DNA of 64,000 nucleotides from Agrobacterium sp. a22-2 (GCF_012276985.1 NZ_JAAXMM010000016.1:62001-126000), one strand, 5' to 3'. Positions 27,060 to 36,325 are shown, numbered from the stretch's first letter. Translations and numbers: made by a program. The notes: generated by a model not told the origin, from the sequence alone.

Positions 27060-28769
27060 ATGGCGAACGGAACACATACACTCACCGCCGGCGGGGCAAT
27101 TCTCGCGCGTCTCAAAGCACTCGGTGTCGATTACATCTTTGCCAATTCAGGCACGGATTTTCCCCCGATTATCGAAGGTCTGGCCGAAGCCGCGGCGCGC
27201 AACATACCCCTCCCGCGTGCCGTTGTCGTGCCGCATGAGAGTGCGGCCATGGGGCTCGCTTACGGTTATTATCTCGCCAGCGGGCGCGCTCAGGCCGTGA
27301 TGGCCCATACGAATGTCGGCCTGGCAAACTGTGCCATGGGCGCAATCAATGCCGCTACCGAACATGTGCCGATCCTGCTTTTTTCCGGACGTACACCGCT
27401 TGCGGAGAAAGACCGGCTTGGAGCCCGCACCGTGCCGATCGGGTGGGGTCAGGAAATGCGTGACCAGACCGCGCTTGTGCGGGAGGCGACAAAATGGGAC
27501 TGCGATCTCAGTTTCCCCGAGCAGGCGATGGACACCGTTGATCGTGCCCATGCCATAGCCAATTCTACCCCGCGCGGGCCGGTCTATGTCAGCCTTGCAC
27601 GGGAGATATTGTGCGAGCCCTGTCCGTCTGACGGCCTTGATTTGCCTCCGCTCATGGTTCCGGCGGTCGCCGCGCCACGCTTGTCGGACCTCGAGCACGT
27701 CGCCATGCTCCTGGCCGAAGCCAAGCGTCCCCTTATTATAGCGCAACGTGGAACTCAGTCCGAGGAAGGGTTTGCAGCGCTGGAGGAGATGGCACGTGAA
27801 TGGGCCATTCCCGTCTGCCAATATTGGGCCATACAGCTGGCGGTGGCAACCGACCATCCTATGGCCGTAGGGGTCGATCCGGCACCGTGGTTGGCCAATG
27901 CCGACTTGGTGCTCGTCATCGATTGCCTGGCACCATGGTCGCCGGACATCCATCAGCCCGTGCCTGGCTGCAAGGTTGTCCATATCGGCCAGGATCCGCT
28001 TTATAGCCGTTTTCCGACCCGCCATTTTCCGTCGACCGCCAATCTTGTTGGAGATGTTGGCGATACGCTTGTCGCGCTCAACCAGGCGGCAAAGCACTAT
28101 CTGCCCGGGTCGGAAGCTGCGCGGAAGATTCGACGCGATGTCGTTGCCGCGGCCGCGCAAGCCCGCAGGCAAGAGGTCCGTCGCGAGGCCGGGTCCGGAG
28201 ATGGCGATGCGGTCTCGAAGGCATTTGTCAGTCTCTGCCTCAGCCGGGCTCTGGCAGGTCGCAAAGCATCCATCCTTTCTGAACTTGGCGTACCGCTGGA
28301 GCCGCTCGACATCAGCCACTATGGTGCCTGGTTCCAGGAGCCGCATTCCGGCGGTCTTGGCTGGTCGTTTCCCACAGGCTTGGGCATGAAGCTCGCGGAT
28401 CCGGACCGGCTGGTCATCGCGACCATGGGGGACGGATCCTATATGTTTTCCAATCCGGTCGCCTGCCATCAGGTTGCAGAGGCGCTTGAAATCCCGCTTC
28501 TCGTCCTTGTGTTGAACAACAGTTCATGGGGAGCCGTGCGACAATCCGTGCTCGGCATTTACCCTGATGGGTTCGCAGCCAGATCCAACGACATGCCGCT
28601 CGTTTCGCTGGCGCCTTCGCCCGATTTCTGCCAGGTCGCAGCTGCGAGCCGCGCCTGGACGGCACGGGTTCAACATGGACGCGATCTGCATGCAACTCTG
28701 GCAAAAGCGATTGATCACGTGTTGACCAGGAAAACCCAGGCTCTCGTCGAAATCAGGATAGCACCCTGA
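27060..28769 (+). CDS. Thiamine diphosphate-dependent enzyme (acetolactate synthase/benzoylformate decarboxylase-like)
   Basis: 569-residue ThDP enzyme with the three-domain order of this superfamily. The N-terminal PYR domain has DYIFANSGTDFPPIIEGLAE and the cofactor-activating Glu in VVPHESAAMGLAYGYY (about residue 61). A central domain follows (HVAMLLAEAKRPLIIAQRG). The C-terminal PP domain carries ATMGDGSYMFSNPVACHQVA with GDGS...NN, the metal-diphosphate motif (about 460-490). The chemistry is decarboxylation or carboligation of a 2-keto acid. Placed 81 bp after an aldehyde dehydrogenase it could yield the aldehyde that enzyme oxidises (inference). Confidence 0.85.
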   Translation: MANGTHTLTAGGAILARLKALGVDYIFANSGTDFPPIIEGLAEAAARNIPLPRAVVVPHESAAMGLAYGYYLASGRAQAVMAHTNVGLANCAMGAINAATEHVPILLFSGRTPLAEKDRLGARTVPIGWGQEMRDQTALVREATKWDCDLSFPEQAMDTVDRAHAIANSTPRGPVYVSLAREILCEPCPSDGLDLPPLMVPAVAAPRLSDLEHVAMLLAEAKRPLIIAQRGTQSEEGFAALEEMAREWAIPVCQYWAIQLAVATDHPMAVGVDPAPWLANADLVLVIDCLAPWSPDIHQPVPGCKVVHIGQDPLYSRFPTRHFPSTANLVGDVGDTLVALNQAAKHYLPGSEAARKIRRDVVAAAAQARRQEVRREAGSGDGDAVSKAFVSLCLSRALAGRKASILSELGVPLEPLDISHYGAWFQEPHSGGLGWSFPTGLGMKLADPDRLVIATMGDGSYMFSNPVACHQVAEALEIPLLVLVLNNSSWGAVRQSVLGIYPDGFAARSNDMPLVSLAPSPDFCQVAAASRAWTARVQHGRDLHATLAKAIDHVLTRKTQALVEIRIAP

Positions 28770-28771
28770 TC

Positions 28772-29305
28772 CTAATCATCATCGTCGGACTTCACGTCGG
28801 CGGCTGAAAGAGCTGCCGTCAACTTGCGCAGCCATGCGATCATCTGAACTTTATCAGGCCCCATGATCGCATCCAACTCGGCTTCGTGGTCACGGGCGTG
28901 CCTTGTGAGGTCCTCGAGCAGCATCTGGCCTTTTTCGGTCAAATGCAGTGTGCTGCTGCGAAGATCAGTCGGAACAGACCGTCTGTCTATGAATTCATTG
29001 CGGTGCAAATCGCTGAGAGCAGCCGTCAGCGTCGACTTGTCACGTCCGCTTGCAATTGAGAGCTGCTTTTGCGTGACCCCCGGATTATTGCCGATGATCG
29101 TCAGGATCGCGTAACGCTGGGGTCTCACCTGAAGCTCATCGACCTTTCGCGCAAACATGCGAAACGATGCCTCCTGAGCCAAGCGCAAGTGGAAGCCGAG
29201 AAAACTATCCAGAATACCCATATCAAGCGCTTCCGGCGGATTTGCCGGCTGGGCCTTTCGGTATTTGCGGGGCCTCGAAGGCTTGTTTTCCCTGGGTTTA
29301 CGCAT
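28772..29305 (-). CDS. MarR-family transcriptional regulator
   Basis: 177-residue winged-helix regulator. Core segments are VRPQRYAILTIIGNNPGVTQKQLSIASGRDKSTLTAALSDL (recognition helix near residue 100) and the wing FIDRRSVPTDLRSSTLHLTEKG, with a basic N-terminal tail and an acidic KSDDDD end. ATG 29305 follows GAAGAG; a TTG at 29317 would add four residues. It ends 3 bp from the convergent ThDP gene and is divergent from the ABC importer. MarR proteins of aromatic catabolic clusters usually repress and release on binding the aromatic ligand. Confidence 0.9.
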   Translation of the reverse strand: MRKPRENKPSRPRKYRKAQPANPPEALDMGILDSFLGFHLRLAQEASFRMFARKVDELQVRPQRYAILTIIGNNPGVTQKQLSIASGRDKSTLTAALSDLHRNEFIDRRSVPTDLRSSTLHLTEKGQMLLEDLTRHARDHEAELDAIMGPDKVQMIAWLRKLTAALSAADVKSDDDD

Positions 29306-29487
29306 CGAACTCTTCAAATGTTGGAAAATTGGGATTTAGCATGCTGTCGACAAGCGGCAAACCGCTTGTGATCGATATTTTTCGTCCGGTGATGTTTTCT
29401 TTCAATTGCTCCCGCGCCGACCGTTAGGCCGAACTGCGATCCCTTGCAGCGGGCAAAATCACGAACGGTACTGTCAGAGTTCAAATC

Positions 29488-29515
29488 GTCAACAAACTAG
29501 TTGACAGCCAAACTA
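29488..29515. promoter_or_regulatory. Candidate MarR operator in the MarR/ABC divergent region
   Basis: Two overlapping dyads: GTCAAC-N6-GTTGAC (29488-29505) and TAGTTGACAGCCAAACTA (29498-29515). The second matches the dyad upstream of the aldehyde dehydrogenase (TAGTT-N8-AACTA, identical length). A consensus -35 box TTGACA (29501-29506) is embedded in it, so a bound regulator would block the importer promoter; the paired -10 (TAAGCT, 29523-29528, 16 bp away) is weak. Confidence 0.5.
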
Positions 29516-29580
29516 AATTCACTAAGCTTCTATAAAGGCTGACAATAGTGGCCTGGCAACATGCTTAGGAGGAGAAGCCT

Positions 29581-30411
29581 TTGTTGCATTCAGATACCCA
29601 GGGAATCGCTCCTGACGGAAGCGATTTCGCGATAGAAGCGCGCAATGCGATGAAGGTCTTTGGCGGTACGGTTACCGCCTTCAGCGATCTCGATCTCTCT
29701 GTCCGCAAACAGGAAATTCTTTGCATTGTCGGCCCGTCAGGCTGTGGCAAGACAACATTGCTGCGCGCCATAGCCGGCCTTACTTCGCTCAGTTCCGGTA
29801 CATTGTCGGTGCAGGGCACTCGCGTACAGGGACCTCCCAAGGGGGTTGCCATGGTCTTCCAGCATTTCGGGCTCTTGCCGTGGAAGACTGTGTACGAAAA
29901 TGCGGCGTTCGGTCTTAAGATCAATGGCGGCAGCAAGGCGGAAATTGCAGAGCGCGTTGAGTACTACCTGAACATTGTCGGCCTCAACGGCTTCGAAGCA
30001 AGTTACCCCTATCAGCTTTCCGGGGGTATGCAGCAGCGGGTTGGCCTTGTTCGCGCGCTTGCGATGAATCCATCCGTTCTTCTCATGGACGAGCCGTTTG
30101 CCGCACTTGATGCGCAAACACGGGAGATCCTACAGGAGGAACTGGTAAGCCTCATGCAGCGGCCGGAAGAGCGCAAGACAATGGTCTTCATCACTCATTC
30201 GATCGATGAAGCCATCATCATGGGTGATCGTATCGCTGTTATGAGTGCCAGGCCGGGCCGCATTCGCGAAATGATCGACGTGCCATTTGCTTGGCCTCGC
30301 GATATCGACGCGATCCGTTCCGATCCGGCTTTTGCCGAATTGCGTTTGCATCTGTGGCACCAATTGCGTGGACCGCTTTCACGTACCACTGCACCCCGAG
30401 AGGTCGCATGA
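29581..30411 (+). CDS. ABC transporter ATPase (taurine/nitrate/sulfonate type)
   Basis: 276-residue ATPase of the SsuB/TauB/NrtD group. Walker A IVGPSGCGKTTLLRAIAG near residue 50, Q-loop VFQHFGLLPWKTV, signature LSGGMQQRVGLVRALA near 142, Walker B SVLLMDEPFAALDAQTR and switch HSIDEAIIMGDR. The start is one of two consecutive TTG codons at 29581, behind an AGGAGGAGAAG ribosome site; no ATG lies near. It overlaps the permease start (ATGA), a coupled arrangement. Confidence 0.92.
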   Translation: MLHSDTQGIAPDGSDFAIEARNAMKVFGGTVTAFSDLDLSVRKQEILCIVGPSGCGKTTLLRAIAGLTSLSSGTLSVQGTRVQGPPKGVAMVFQHFGLLPWKTVYENAAFGLKINGGSKAEIAERVEYYLNIVGLNGFEASYPYQLSGGMQQRVGLVRALAMNPSVLLMDEPFAALDAQTREILQEELVSLMQRPEERKTMVFITHSIDEAIIMGDRIAVMSARPGRIREMIDVPFAWPRDIDAIRSDPAFAELRLHLWHQLRGPLSRTTAPREVA

Positions 30412-31238
30412 TCATTGTCAGGAATTCGAATGTGAGCGCCAATGGCTCTATTGGTGCCATCCGCGGCCTGCTTGCCAGCCGCATGATGCAGACAGCGGCG
30501 ATCCGCGCCGTTTCCCTCATAACGATATTGATCATTTGGCAGGTCATTGGCCGAAGCGTCGATCCCGTACTTTTTACAACCCCGGTTGCCGTCGCTAAAG
30601 CGGCGGTGACAATGATCGGGAGCGGAGAACTATGGACCTATCTGGCGCCAAGCCTTCTTGTGCTTGCCTATGGCATGGCGCTGGCATGCATAATCGGAAT
30701 TGCTGCGGGCTTGCTGCTTGCGCGCTACTGGATGTTCGATGTCGCGATTAGTCCGCTTTTAACATTCCTGTACTCGATCCCAACCGTCGCGCTGGTGCCA
30801 CTGATCGTGATGTGGGTGGGCTTTGATACGGGTGCCAAGGTCGTGATCTTATTCCTCTTCGCTTTCTTTCCGGTGGCGATCAACACGTATCAGGGCGTTC
30901 GAGGCGTCGATTCGAAGCTCCTTGAAGTCGGCCAGGCTTTCCGCTGCTCCGAAAGACAGCTGTGGACGAACATCATTCTACCCGCCGCCTTGCCGTTTAT
31001 CATGACGGGCTTGCGTCTTGCCCTTGGTCGCGGCCTGATCGGCATGGTCCTTGCCGATCTTTATACGGCCATATCCGGCATTGGATATCTTATCGTCCGG
31101 ACGGCCAATACTTACCAGATCGACCGGATGTTCGTACCGGTTGTCCTGCTTGGTTTTCTAGGGGTCAGCCTTACGTGGCTCCTGCGCATCATCGAGGCTC
31201 GCGTTGCACCATGGGCCGCTCGAAAAGACAATGACTGA
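30408..31238 (+). CDS. ABC transporter permease (taurine/nitrate/sulfonate type)
   Basis: 276-residue BPD_transp_1 permease with six helices. The ATPase-contact loop reads RGVDSKLLEVGQAFRCSERQLWTNIILPAALPF near residue 170. ATG 30408 overlaps the ATPase stop by 4 bp and gives MIIVRNSNVSANG. It forms a homodimeric channel in this importer class. Confidence 0.92.
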   Translation: MIIVRNSNVSANGSIGAIRGLLASRMMQTAAIRAVSLITILIIWQVIGRSVDPVLFTTPVAVAKAAVTMIGSGELWTYLAPSLLVLAYGMALACIIGIAAGLLLARYWMFDVAISPLLTFLYSIPTVALVPLIVMWVGFDTGAKVVILFLFAFFPVAINTYQGVRGVDSKLLEVGQAFRCSERQLWTNIILPAALPFIMTGLRLALGRGLIGMVLADLYTAISGIGYLIVRTANTYQIDRMFVPVVLLGFLGVSLTWLLRIIEARVAPWAARKDND

Positions 31239-31280
31239 CAGATTCTGAACAGCAAATCGATTTCCTGGGGAGGAGAATCC

Positions 31281-32333
31281 ATGAGACACGTAGAACAGAA
31301 AGTTCGCTACATCGGACTTGTGAGTGTCGTTTTTCTGGCAGCCTGTGTTGCCACGACAAAGGGTGCCTGGGCCGAAGAGGCAAATTGTCCCAACGGCCTA
31401 CGAAAAGTGAACGTTGGCGTCGGCGTCACCCCGCCGAACGTGGTCCACACCACGCCTTATATCGCCAAGGAGCTCGGTCTGTTTGCCAAACATTGTATCG
31501 ATGCCAATATCATTCAATTCGATGGCGGTGGTGCGGGCACGGCAACCACTGCGGTAGCCCAGGGCACAGCCATTGGCAGCCTGCCCGAGGCGCCAATTGC
31601 CCAGGGAATTCGCGCCAAGCAGATTTGGGGTTTCCTGCCCCGCGCACCTCAGTCTTACACCGTTGTGGAAAAAATCAAAACCTTCGCCGATCTCAAGGGC
31701 AACAGGCTATCGGCAGCCGGCGGTACAGGCGGATTCAACTGGTTGATGGGCCGCGAAGTATTAAAAAAGGCGGGCCTGACGCTCAACGACGCGACCTTCG
31801 TTTCGCAAGGTACTGCCGGGCGCCTACCCGGATTGCTAACGGACCAGATTGATGGCGTCGTGTTGCATCCTGAAGACCTTTACATCGCGCAAAAGTCGAA
31901 ACCAGGCGTCCATGTTCTCACCTCGCTGAGAGAGCTTTTGCCTAATATGGCCTTCAACAGCTATGGGGCGTCTACCGAGTGGATAGCGCGTGACCGCACC
32001 CTGCTGCGCGATACGATCGCCAGTATGATTGAAGCAAATCGCCTTATTTACACCGAGAAGGACAAGGTCGTTCCGATCATGGTCAAGGCGACCGAGAAGT
32101 CGAAGGAAGCCGTAGAATTCGCGTATGATTTCCTCACAGCGAATTGCATTTGGGCGGTGAATACAGGCTTCAACAAAGCGCATACAGAATGGTCGATCGA
32201 CAATGCGATTGCCAATGGCGACATTTCTCCGGACAAAAAGCCATCCTTTGATCAAGTCGTCGATCTGGCGTTCGCGAATGAGGCGGTCGCCGCGGCGGGC
32301 GGACCTGTCACCATCGGCTCTTGCAAGGATTGA
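31281..32333 (+). CDS. ABC transporter substrate-binding protein (NMT1/SsuA-like)
   Basis: 350-residue periplasmic receptor. The signal region IGLVSVVFLAACVATTKGAWA ends with likely cleavage after AWA near residue 34. The mature protein starts AEEANCPNGLRKVNVGVGVTPPNVVHTTPYIAKELG, the N-lobe strand-loop typical of NMT1/THI5-like and SsuA receptors of this importer class. GGGGAGGAG precedes the ATG. These receptors bind small anions or aromatic acids; the ligand is unknown. It follows the permease by 42 bp. Confidence 0.88.
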   Translation: MRHVEQKVRYIGLVSVVFLAACVATTKGAWAEEANCPNGLRKVNVGVGVTPPNVVHTTPYIAKELGLFAKHCIDANIIQFDGGGAGTATTAVAQGTAIGSLPEAPIAQGIRAKQIWGFLPRAPQSYTVVEKIKTFADLKGNRLSAAGGTGGFNWLMGREVLKKAGLTLNDATFVSQGTAGRLPGLLTDQIDGVVLHPEDLYIAQKSKPGVHVLTSLRELLPNMAFNSYGASTEWIARDRTLLRDTIASMIEANRLIYTEKDKVVPIMVKATEKSKEAVEFAYDFLTANCIWAVNTGFNKAHTEWSIDNAIANGDISPDKKPSFDQVVDLAFANEAVAAAGGPVTIGSCKD

Positions 32334-32338
32334 GGAAG

Positions 32339-33637
32339 ATGAACGCAATCATAACGCCTCACGCCGGAAACTGGGAAGAGGTTCGCCATCGCCTCGACCA
32401 GAATGCCGCTTTCAACCGCATGCGTGGCACGCCCTACTATCGCGATGCGATCTACGAACAGTTTTCTGCGGCGGAATACAAGCGACGTTATGATGCCCTC
32501 AGAGCCAAAATGCGCGAAATGGGGCTGCAAGCGGCGATAGTACCCGGCGGCCCCAGCCATTGGAGCTGGGGTGGAGGAATGCTTTGGCTCACGGGCCATT
32601 GGGAATGGCATGCGCTGGCCTGCTACGTCCTGGTGCCACTCGAGGGAGAGGCGACACTCGTCTATTCCATGGGCGGCACGCATTGCGAGGCAACGCGCCG
32701 GGAAGTCGCTGCCGCAATTACCGACGTGCGCGGCAGCCGTGGCGGCAAATACGCCGAAGTGATGATCGAGCGGCTGAAAGAACTCGGGCTCGAACGCGCT
32801 CGCGTCGGCTTGCTTGAAGTTGATCCGCGACATCAAGATCATATGCCCTGGAACCAGGTTGAAACGCTGAAAAAAGGCCTTCCACACGCCGAAATCGTCA
32901 TGACGCACGGCATCATGCACGAGCTCCTCTCGGTGCATAGCACGGAAGAGCTGGATTGCGTGCGTCAGGCCGGCAAACTCGTGCAGGCCGCGATGGAAGC
33001 GCTCGTCGAGCGGGCGCGACCAGGCATTCCAGAATACAAATTGCGAGCGGCGGCAGGTGCTGCCATTCTCGAAGGCGGCGGCGATATCGATTTCCTGATC
33101 ATCGGGTCAACCCCGATGGCAGACCCGGCAATGGTGTTTGGCAATCCGCGCCCATCGCAGCGTGTACTGCAGCATGGCGATATCATCAACATGGAGCTCG
33201 CGGCATCCTATCGTGGATATACTGCGCAGATCGGATCTCCTGTCTGCATCGGCCAGCCGCCTGTCGAAGTGTCACGCTTCTGGAACGAGATTGCGAAGCC
33301 GGGCTTCGAGCTTATGGCAGCGACGCTGAAGCCCGGCGCCAATATCGAGGACATTCGCAAGGCAGGTGAATTTTTCCGGGAGAATGGCGTTCAATCTCGG
33401 CCGATCCATGCACACGGCATCGATCTCGTTTCCGATGGCCCGCATATATTCAAGGAACATGCGCATGCCGAACCTTTCGAACAGGTGCTTCGTCCGGGAA
33501 TGGTGATTATGCCGGAGCCTAACCCGATCACGCCCGACGGTCTCCTCGGCATGTTTGTCGGACATACGTATATCATCACGCAAGATGGTGCCGAATGCGT
33601 CGATGATTTCCCGCTGGATTTGATTGTCGCAGAATGA
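32339..33637 (+). CDS. M24-fold (pita-bread) hydrolase, creatinase-like
   Basis: 432-residue protein with the two-domain layout of Xaa-Pro peptidases/creatinase: an N-terminal creatinase domain (residues about 40-180) and a pita-bread domain. Metal ligands expected for M24 peptidases are mostly missing: the first Asp is Glu (INMELAAS), the second Asp is Gln (YTAQIGS) and the last Glu is replaced (GHTYIIT); the histidine block HAHGIDLVSDGPHI remains. That favours a metal-free hydrolase such as creatinase over a peptidase (inference). ATG 32339 follows GAGGAAG, 5 bp after the receptor stop. It may cleave a C-N bond in the imported substrate. Confidence 0.8.
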   Translation: MNAIITPHAGNWEEVRHRLDQNAAFNRMRGTPYYRDAIYEQFSAAEYKRRYDALRAKMREMGLQAAIVPGGPSHWSWGGGMLWLTGHWEWHALACYVLVPLEGEATLVYSMGGTHCEATRREVAAAITDVRGSRGGKYAEVMIERLKELGLERARVGLLEVDPRHQDHMPWNQVETLKKGLPHAEIVMTHGIMHELLSVHSTEELDCVRQAGKLVQAAMEALVERARPGIPEYKLRAAAGAAILEGGGDIDFLIIGSTPMADPAMVFGNPRPSQRVLQHGDIINMELAASYRGYTAQIGSPVCIGQPPVEVSRFWNEIAKPGFELMAATLKPGANIEDIRKAGEFFRENGVQSRPIHAHGIDLVSDGPHIFKEHAHAEPFEQVLRPGMVIMPEPNPITPDGLLGMFVGHTYIITQDGAECVDDFPLDLIVAE

Positions 33638-34668
33638 ACCTGCTCCGGCAGGTCAAGGAACGCGTGCTGCGTGATCTACGCAGCCGTCAGTTTTCGTGCG
33701 CGTCTGAGAAAAAAACACCTGCGGAATTGCGCAACAACAACGATGGATTTGATCGCATGAAACATAGTTTGATCTCCAAGGAAGATGAAGTCACGCCCAC
33801 CGTAATTGCCGCGATGGAAAGGACGGACAATCCCCGCCTCAAGCAGATCATGGCGTCGGCGGTGACGCATCTTCATCACTTCATCCGGGAAACGCGGCCC
33901 ACCGAAGAAGAATTTGAGGCGGCTCTTCGCTGGATTGCGGCCCTTGGCCACTCCACGAATGACACTAACAACGAGGTCGTTCTCGCAGCGGACGTTCTCG
34001 GCGCATCGACGCTGATCGATCTTATCAACAACGATGGAATGCAAGGCGAAACCATGTCCGCCCTGCTTGGTCCTTTCTACCGCGGCCATGCGCCCGACTG
34101 CAAAAACGGAGACTGTATCGCCCGTTTGAATACGCCGGGCTCCCCACTTTTTTTCAGCGGCAAGGTGATCAGCGCCGACGGTACGCCGATTGTTGGTGCA
34201 AAGCTCGATGTCTGGCAGGCCTCGCCTGTCGGTCTCTACGAAAATCAGGACGCCGAACAACCGGATTTCAATCTTCGCGGCGTTTTTCGCACAGATGATA
34301 AGGGTGAATTCAGTTTCACATCGGTCAAACCGGCAGGATATCCAGTGCCTACCGACGGGCCTGTCGGAGACTTGCTTCGCGCTCAGAACCGCGCTCCCAT
34401 GAGGCCCGCGCATATCCACTTCATCGTTTCGGCGCCTGGCCATAAAACGCTAGTTACGCAGATTTTCGCAGACACGCCGGAGGCTTTGGCAAGCGATGTC
34501 GTATTCGGCGCCAAAACGCAGATTGTCGGCGATTTTGTCCAACATTTGCAGGGTGATCCCGCCTATCCGGAGGCGACGCCCCTATTTTTCGTCTGCGAGT
34601 ACACATTCAAGCTCACCCGCGGCGTTCCGACCTTCCCTGTTCCGCCGATCACCGGCAAAAAGATTTAG
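33634..34668 (+). CDS. Intradiol ring-cleavage dioxygenase (catechol/hydroxyquinol type)
   Basis: Up to 344 residues. An N-terminal Dioxygenase_N helical domain (TPTVIAAMERTDNPRLKQIM ... LGHSTNDTNNEVVLAADVLG) precedes the catalytic beta-sandwich. Fe(III) ligands are visible: Tyr in PVGLYENQD, Tyr in KPAGYPVPTDGPVG and two His in MRPAHIHFIV. This is the group of catechol 1,2- and hydroxyquinol 1,2-dioxygenases; protocatechuate 3,4-dioxygenases lack the N-domain. ATG 33634 overlaps the previous stop (ATGA), but ATG 33757 (MKHSLISKEDEVTP) may be the true start, because the first 41 residues do not resemble the family. Confidence 0.9.
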   Translation: MNLLRQVKERVLRDLRSRQFSCASEKKTPAELRNNNDGFDRMKHSLISKEDEVTPTVIAAMERTDNPRLKQIMASAVTHLHHFIRETRPTEEEFEAALRWIAALGHSTNDTNNEVVLAADVLGASTLIDLINNDGMQGETMSALLGPFYRGHAPDCKNGDCIARLNTPGSPLFFSGKVISADGTPIVGAKLDVWQASPVGLYENQDAEQPDFNLRGVFRTDDKGEFSFTSVKPAGYPVPTDGPVGDLLRAQNRAPMRPAHIHFIVSAPGHKTLVTQIFADTPEALASDVVFGAKTQIVGDFVQHLQGDPAYPEATPLFFVCEYTFKLTRGVPTFPVPPITGKKI

Positions 34669-34679
34669 GAACATAACGG

Positions 34680-35432
34680 ATGTCTTCTTCCCTTAAACTT
34701 ACCGGAAAAGTTGCCGTTGTCACGGGCGGGTCTGGCGGCATCGGTAGCGAGACCTGCAAGCTTTTGGCCGCAGAAGGAGCGACTGTCGTCGTCGGCTATC
34801 GATCCGGCCAGGAGCGTGCGCAAGCCATTGCCGCCGCATTGCACCGCACGGACCACACGGCCTTCCCTGTTGCGATCGAGGATACGACGTCGATCACGTC
34901 TTTCCGCGATGCCGTCCTGAAGCGATATGGCAGGATCGACATTCTGGTCAATGCGGCGGGCATCACAAAGCCGGTGCCGCATGCGGACCTCGACGCGCTG
35001 ACCGACGAGTTGATCGACCAGATATTCGTCAATAACTGGCGCGGCGTCTTCGCCACCATTCGGGCCTTTGCACCGGCGCTCAAAGCGACGGGGAACGGGC
35101 TTATCGTCAATATCTCGTCGATTGCCGGCTTTACCGGCATCGGCTCGAATGTCGCCTATTGTGGAGCGAAAGCAGGTATCGACATTATGACAAGCTCGTT
35201 GGGCCGAGCACTGGCGCCGGACATCCGGGTGCTCGCAGTGTCGCCCGGCGCTGTCGATACCCAATTCGTTCCCGGACGAGGCAAGGAGTTCAACGAGAAG
35301 ACAGCAGCGGCGACGCCGCTCAAACGGATCACTTCGCCTCTCGATGTTGCCGAAGCCATCGTAGCTTGTGCGACCCACCTCAAATTTTCGACTGGCACCA
35401 GGATTGTCGTCGATGGCGGGAGGCACCTCTGA
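34680..35432 (+). CDS. Short-chain dehydrogenase/reductase
   Basis: 250-residue classical SDR. Cofactor motif VVTGGSGGIGSET (residues 14-26), NAAG motif LVNAAGITKP near 92, catalytic Ser in IVNISSIAGF and Tyr-x-x-x-Lys in YCGAKAGID (about 160-164), C-terminal IVVDGGRHL. The motif TGGSGGIG with GYRS after strand 2 suggests an NADP preference (inference). It lies 11 bp after the dioxygenase gene and its stop overlaps the next start (TGATG). Probably reduces or oxidises an intermediate downstream of ring cleavage. Confidence 0.9.
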   Translation: MSSSLKLTGKVAVVTGGSGGIGSETCKLLAAEGATVVVGYRSGQERAQAIAAALHRTDHTAFPVAIEDTTSITSFRDAVLKRYGRIDILVNAAGITKPVPHADLDALTDELIDQIFVNNWRGVFATIRAFAPALKATGNGLIVNISSIAGFTGIGSNVAYCGAKAGIDIMTSSLGRALAPDIRVLAVSPGAVDTQFVPGRGKEFNEKTAAATPLKRITSPLDVAEAIVACATHLKFSTGTRIVVDGGRHL

Positions 35433-36310
35433 TGCAGCCTAAAGTCATCATCACCTGTGCGGTCACCGGAAACCTGACGACGCGGGAAAACCATCCGGGC
35501 CTTCCGGTCACACCGGAGGAAATCGCGAGTTCCTGCCTTGAAGCGGCCGATGCCGGCGCCGCCATCGTTCATATTCATGTGCGCGATACAGAGACGGGAA
35601 AGCCTTCGATGGAACTGGAGCATTATCGCGAGGTGGTGGAGCGTATCCGCGCCAAGAACAACGCGATCATCCTGAATATCACAACGGGTCCCGGCGGCCG
35701 CTATCATCCCAGCGACGACAATCCTGCTGTCGCCGGACCTCGTACCACCCTGATGCGGCCCGAAAGGCGTGTCGAACATATCGTTGCACTCAAGCCCGAT
35801 ATCGCCACGCTCGATCTCAACACCATGACCTTTGGCAACGAAGTGGTGATCAATACGCCGGGGAACATCAGGATCATGGCCGACATCATCAATGCGGCCG
35901 GCTCCAAGCCCGAGCTTGAAGTGTTCGATACGGGTCACATTGTGCTTGCTCAGGATCTGCTGACGGCGGGCGTACTGAGCTCACCCGCCATGTTCACCAT
36001 CGTCACGGGTGTCAAGTATGGCTTTCCATCGTCGCCCGATGTCATGGCAACCGCGGCGCGGAGGCTGCCGTCCGATGCCGTATGGACGGGTTTCGGCGTC
36101 GGCCGCATGTCCTTTCCAATGGCGGTCCAGTCCTACCTGCTGGGCGGTCATGTCCGCGTGGGGCTTGAGGACAATTCCTATATTTCGAAAGGGCTGCTCG
36201 CCAAAGGCAATGGCGAACTGGTCGAACGGGCGCGCGATCTCATCGAGAAGCTTGGCGCCCAGATCGCCGAACCAGGCGAGGCACGGAAAATTCTTGGATT
36301 GAAAAGCTGA
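35432..36310 (+). CDS. BKACE family beta-keto acid cleavage enzyme (DUF849)
   Basis: 292-residue TIM-barrel protein of the BKACE family. The N-terminal signature VIITCAVTGNLTTRENHPGLPVTPEEIA and the zinc ligands in IVHIHVRD (His47, His49) are clear, as is LNITTGPGG. Known members condense a beta-keto acid with acetyl-CoA to give acetoacetate and a new acyl-CoA. ATG 35432 overlaps the SDR stop by one base. In a ring-cleavage cluster it could process a 3-oxo-dicarboxylate in place of a CoA-transferase plus thiolase (inference). Confidence 0.9.
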   Translation: MQPKVIITCAVTGNLTTRENHPGLPVTPEEIASSCLEAADAGAAIVHIHVRDTETGKPSMELEHYREVVERIRAKNNAIILNITTGPGGRYHPSDDNPAVAGPRTTLMRPERRVEHIVALKPDIATLDLNTMTFGNEVVINTPGNIRIMADIINAAGSKPELEVFDTGHIVLAQDLLTAGVLSSPAMFTIVTGVKYGFPSSPDVMATAARRLPSDAVWTGFGVGRMSFPMAVQSYLLGGHVRVGLEDNSYISKGLLAKGNGELVERARDLIEKLGAQIAEPGEARKILGLKS

Positions 36311-36325
36311 TCGGGAGATAGATTT

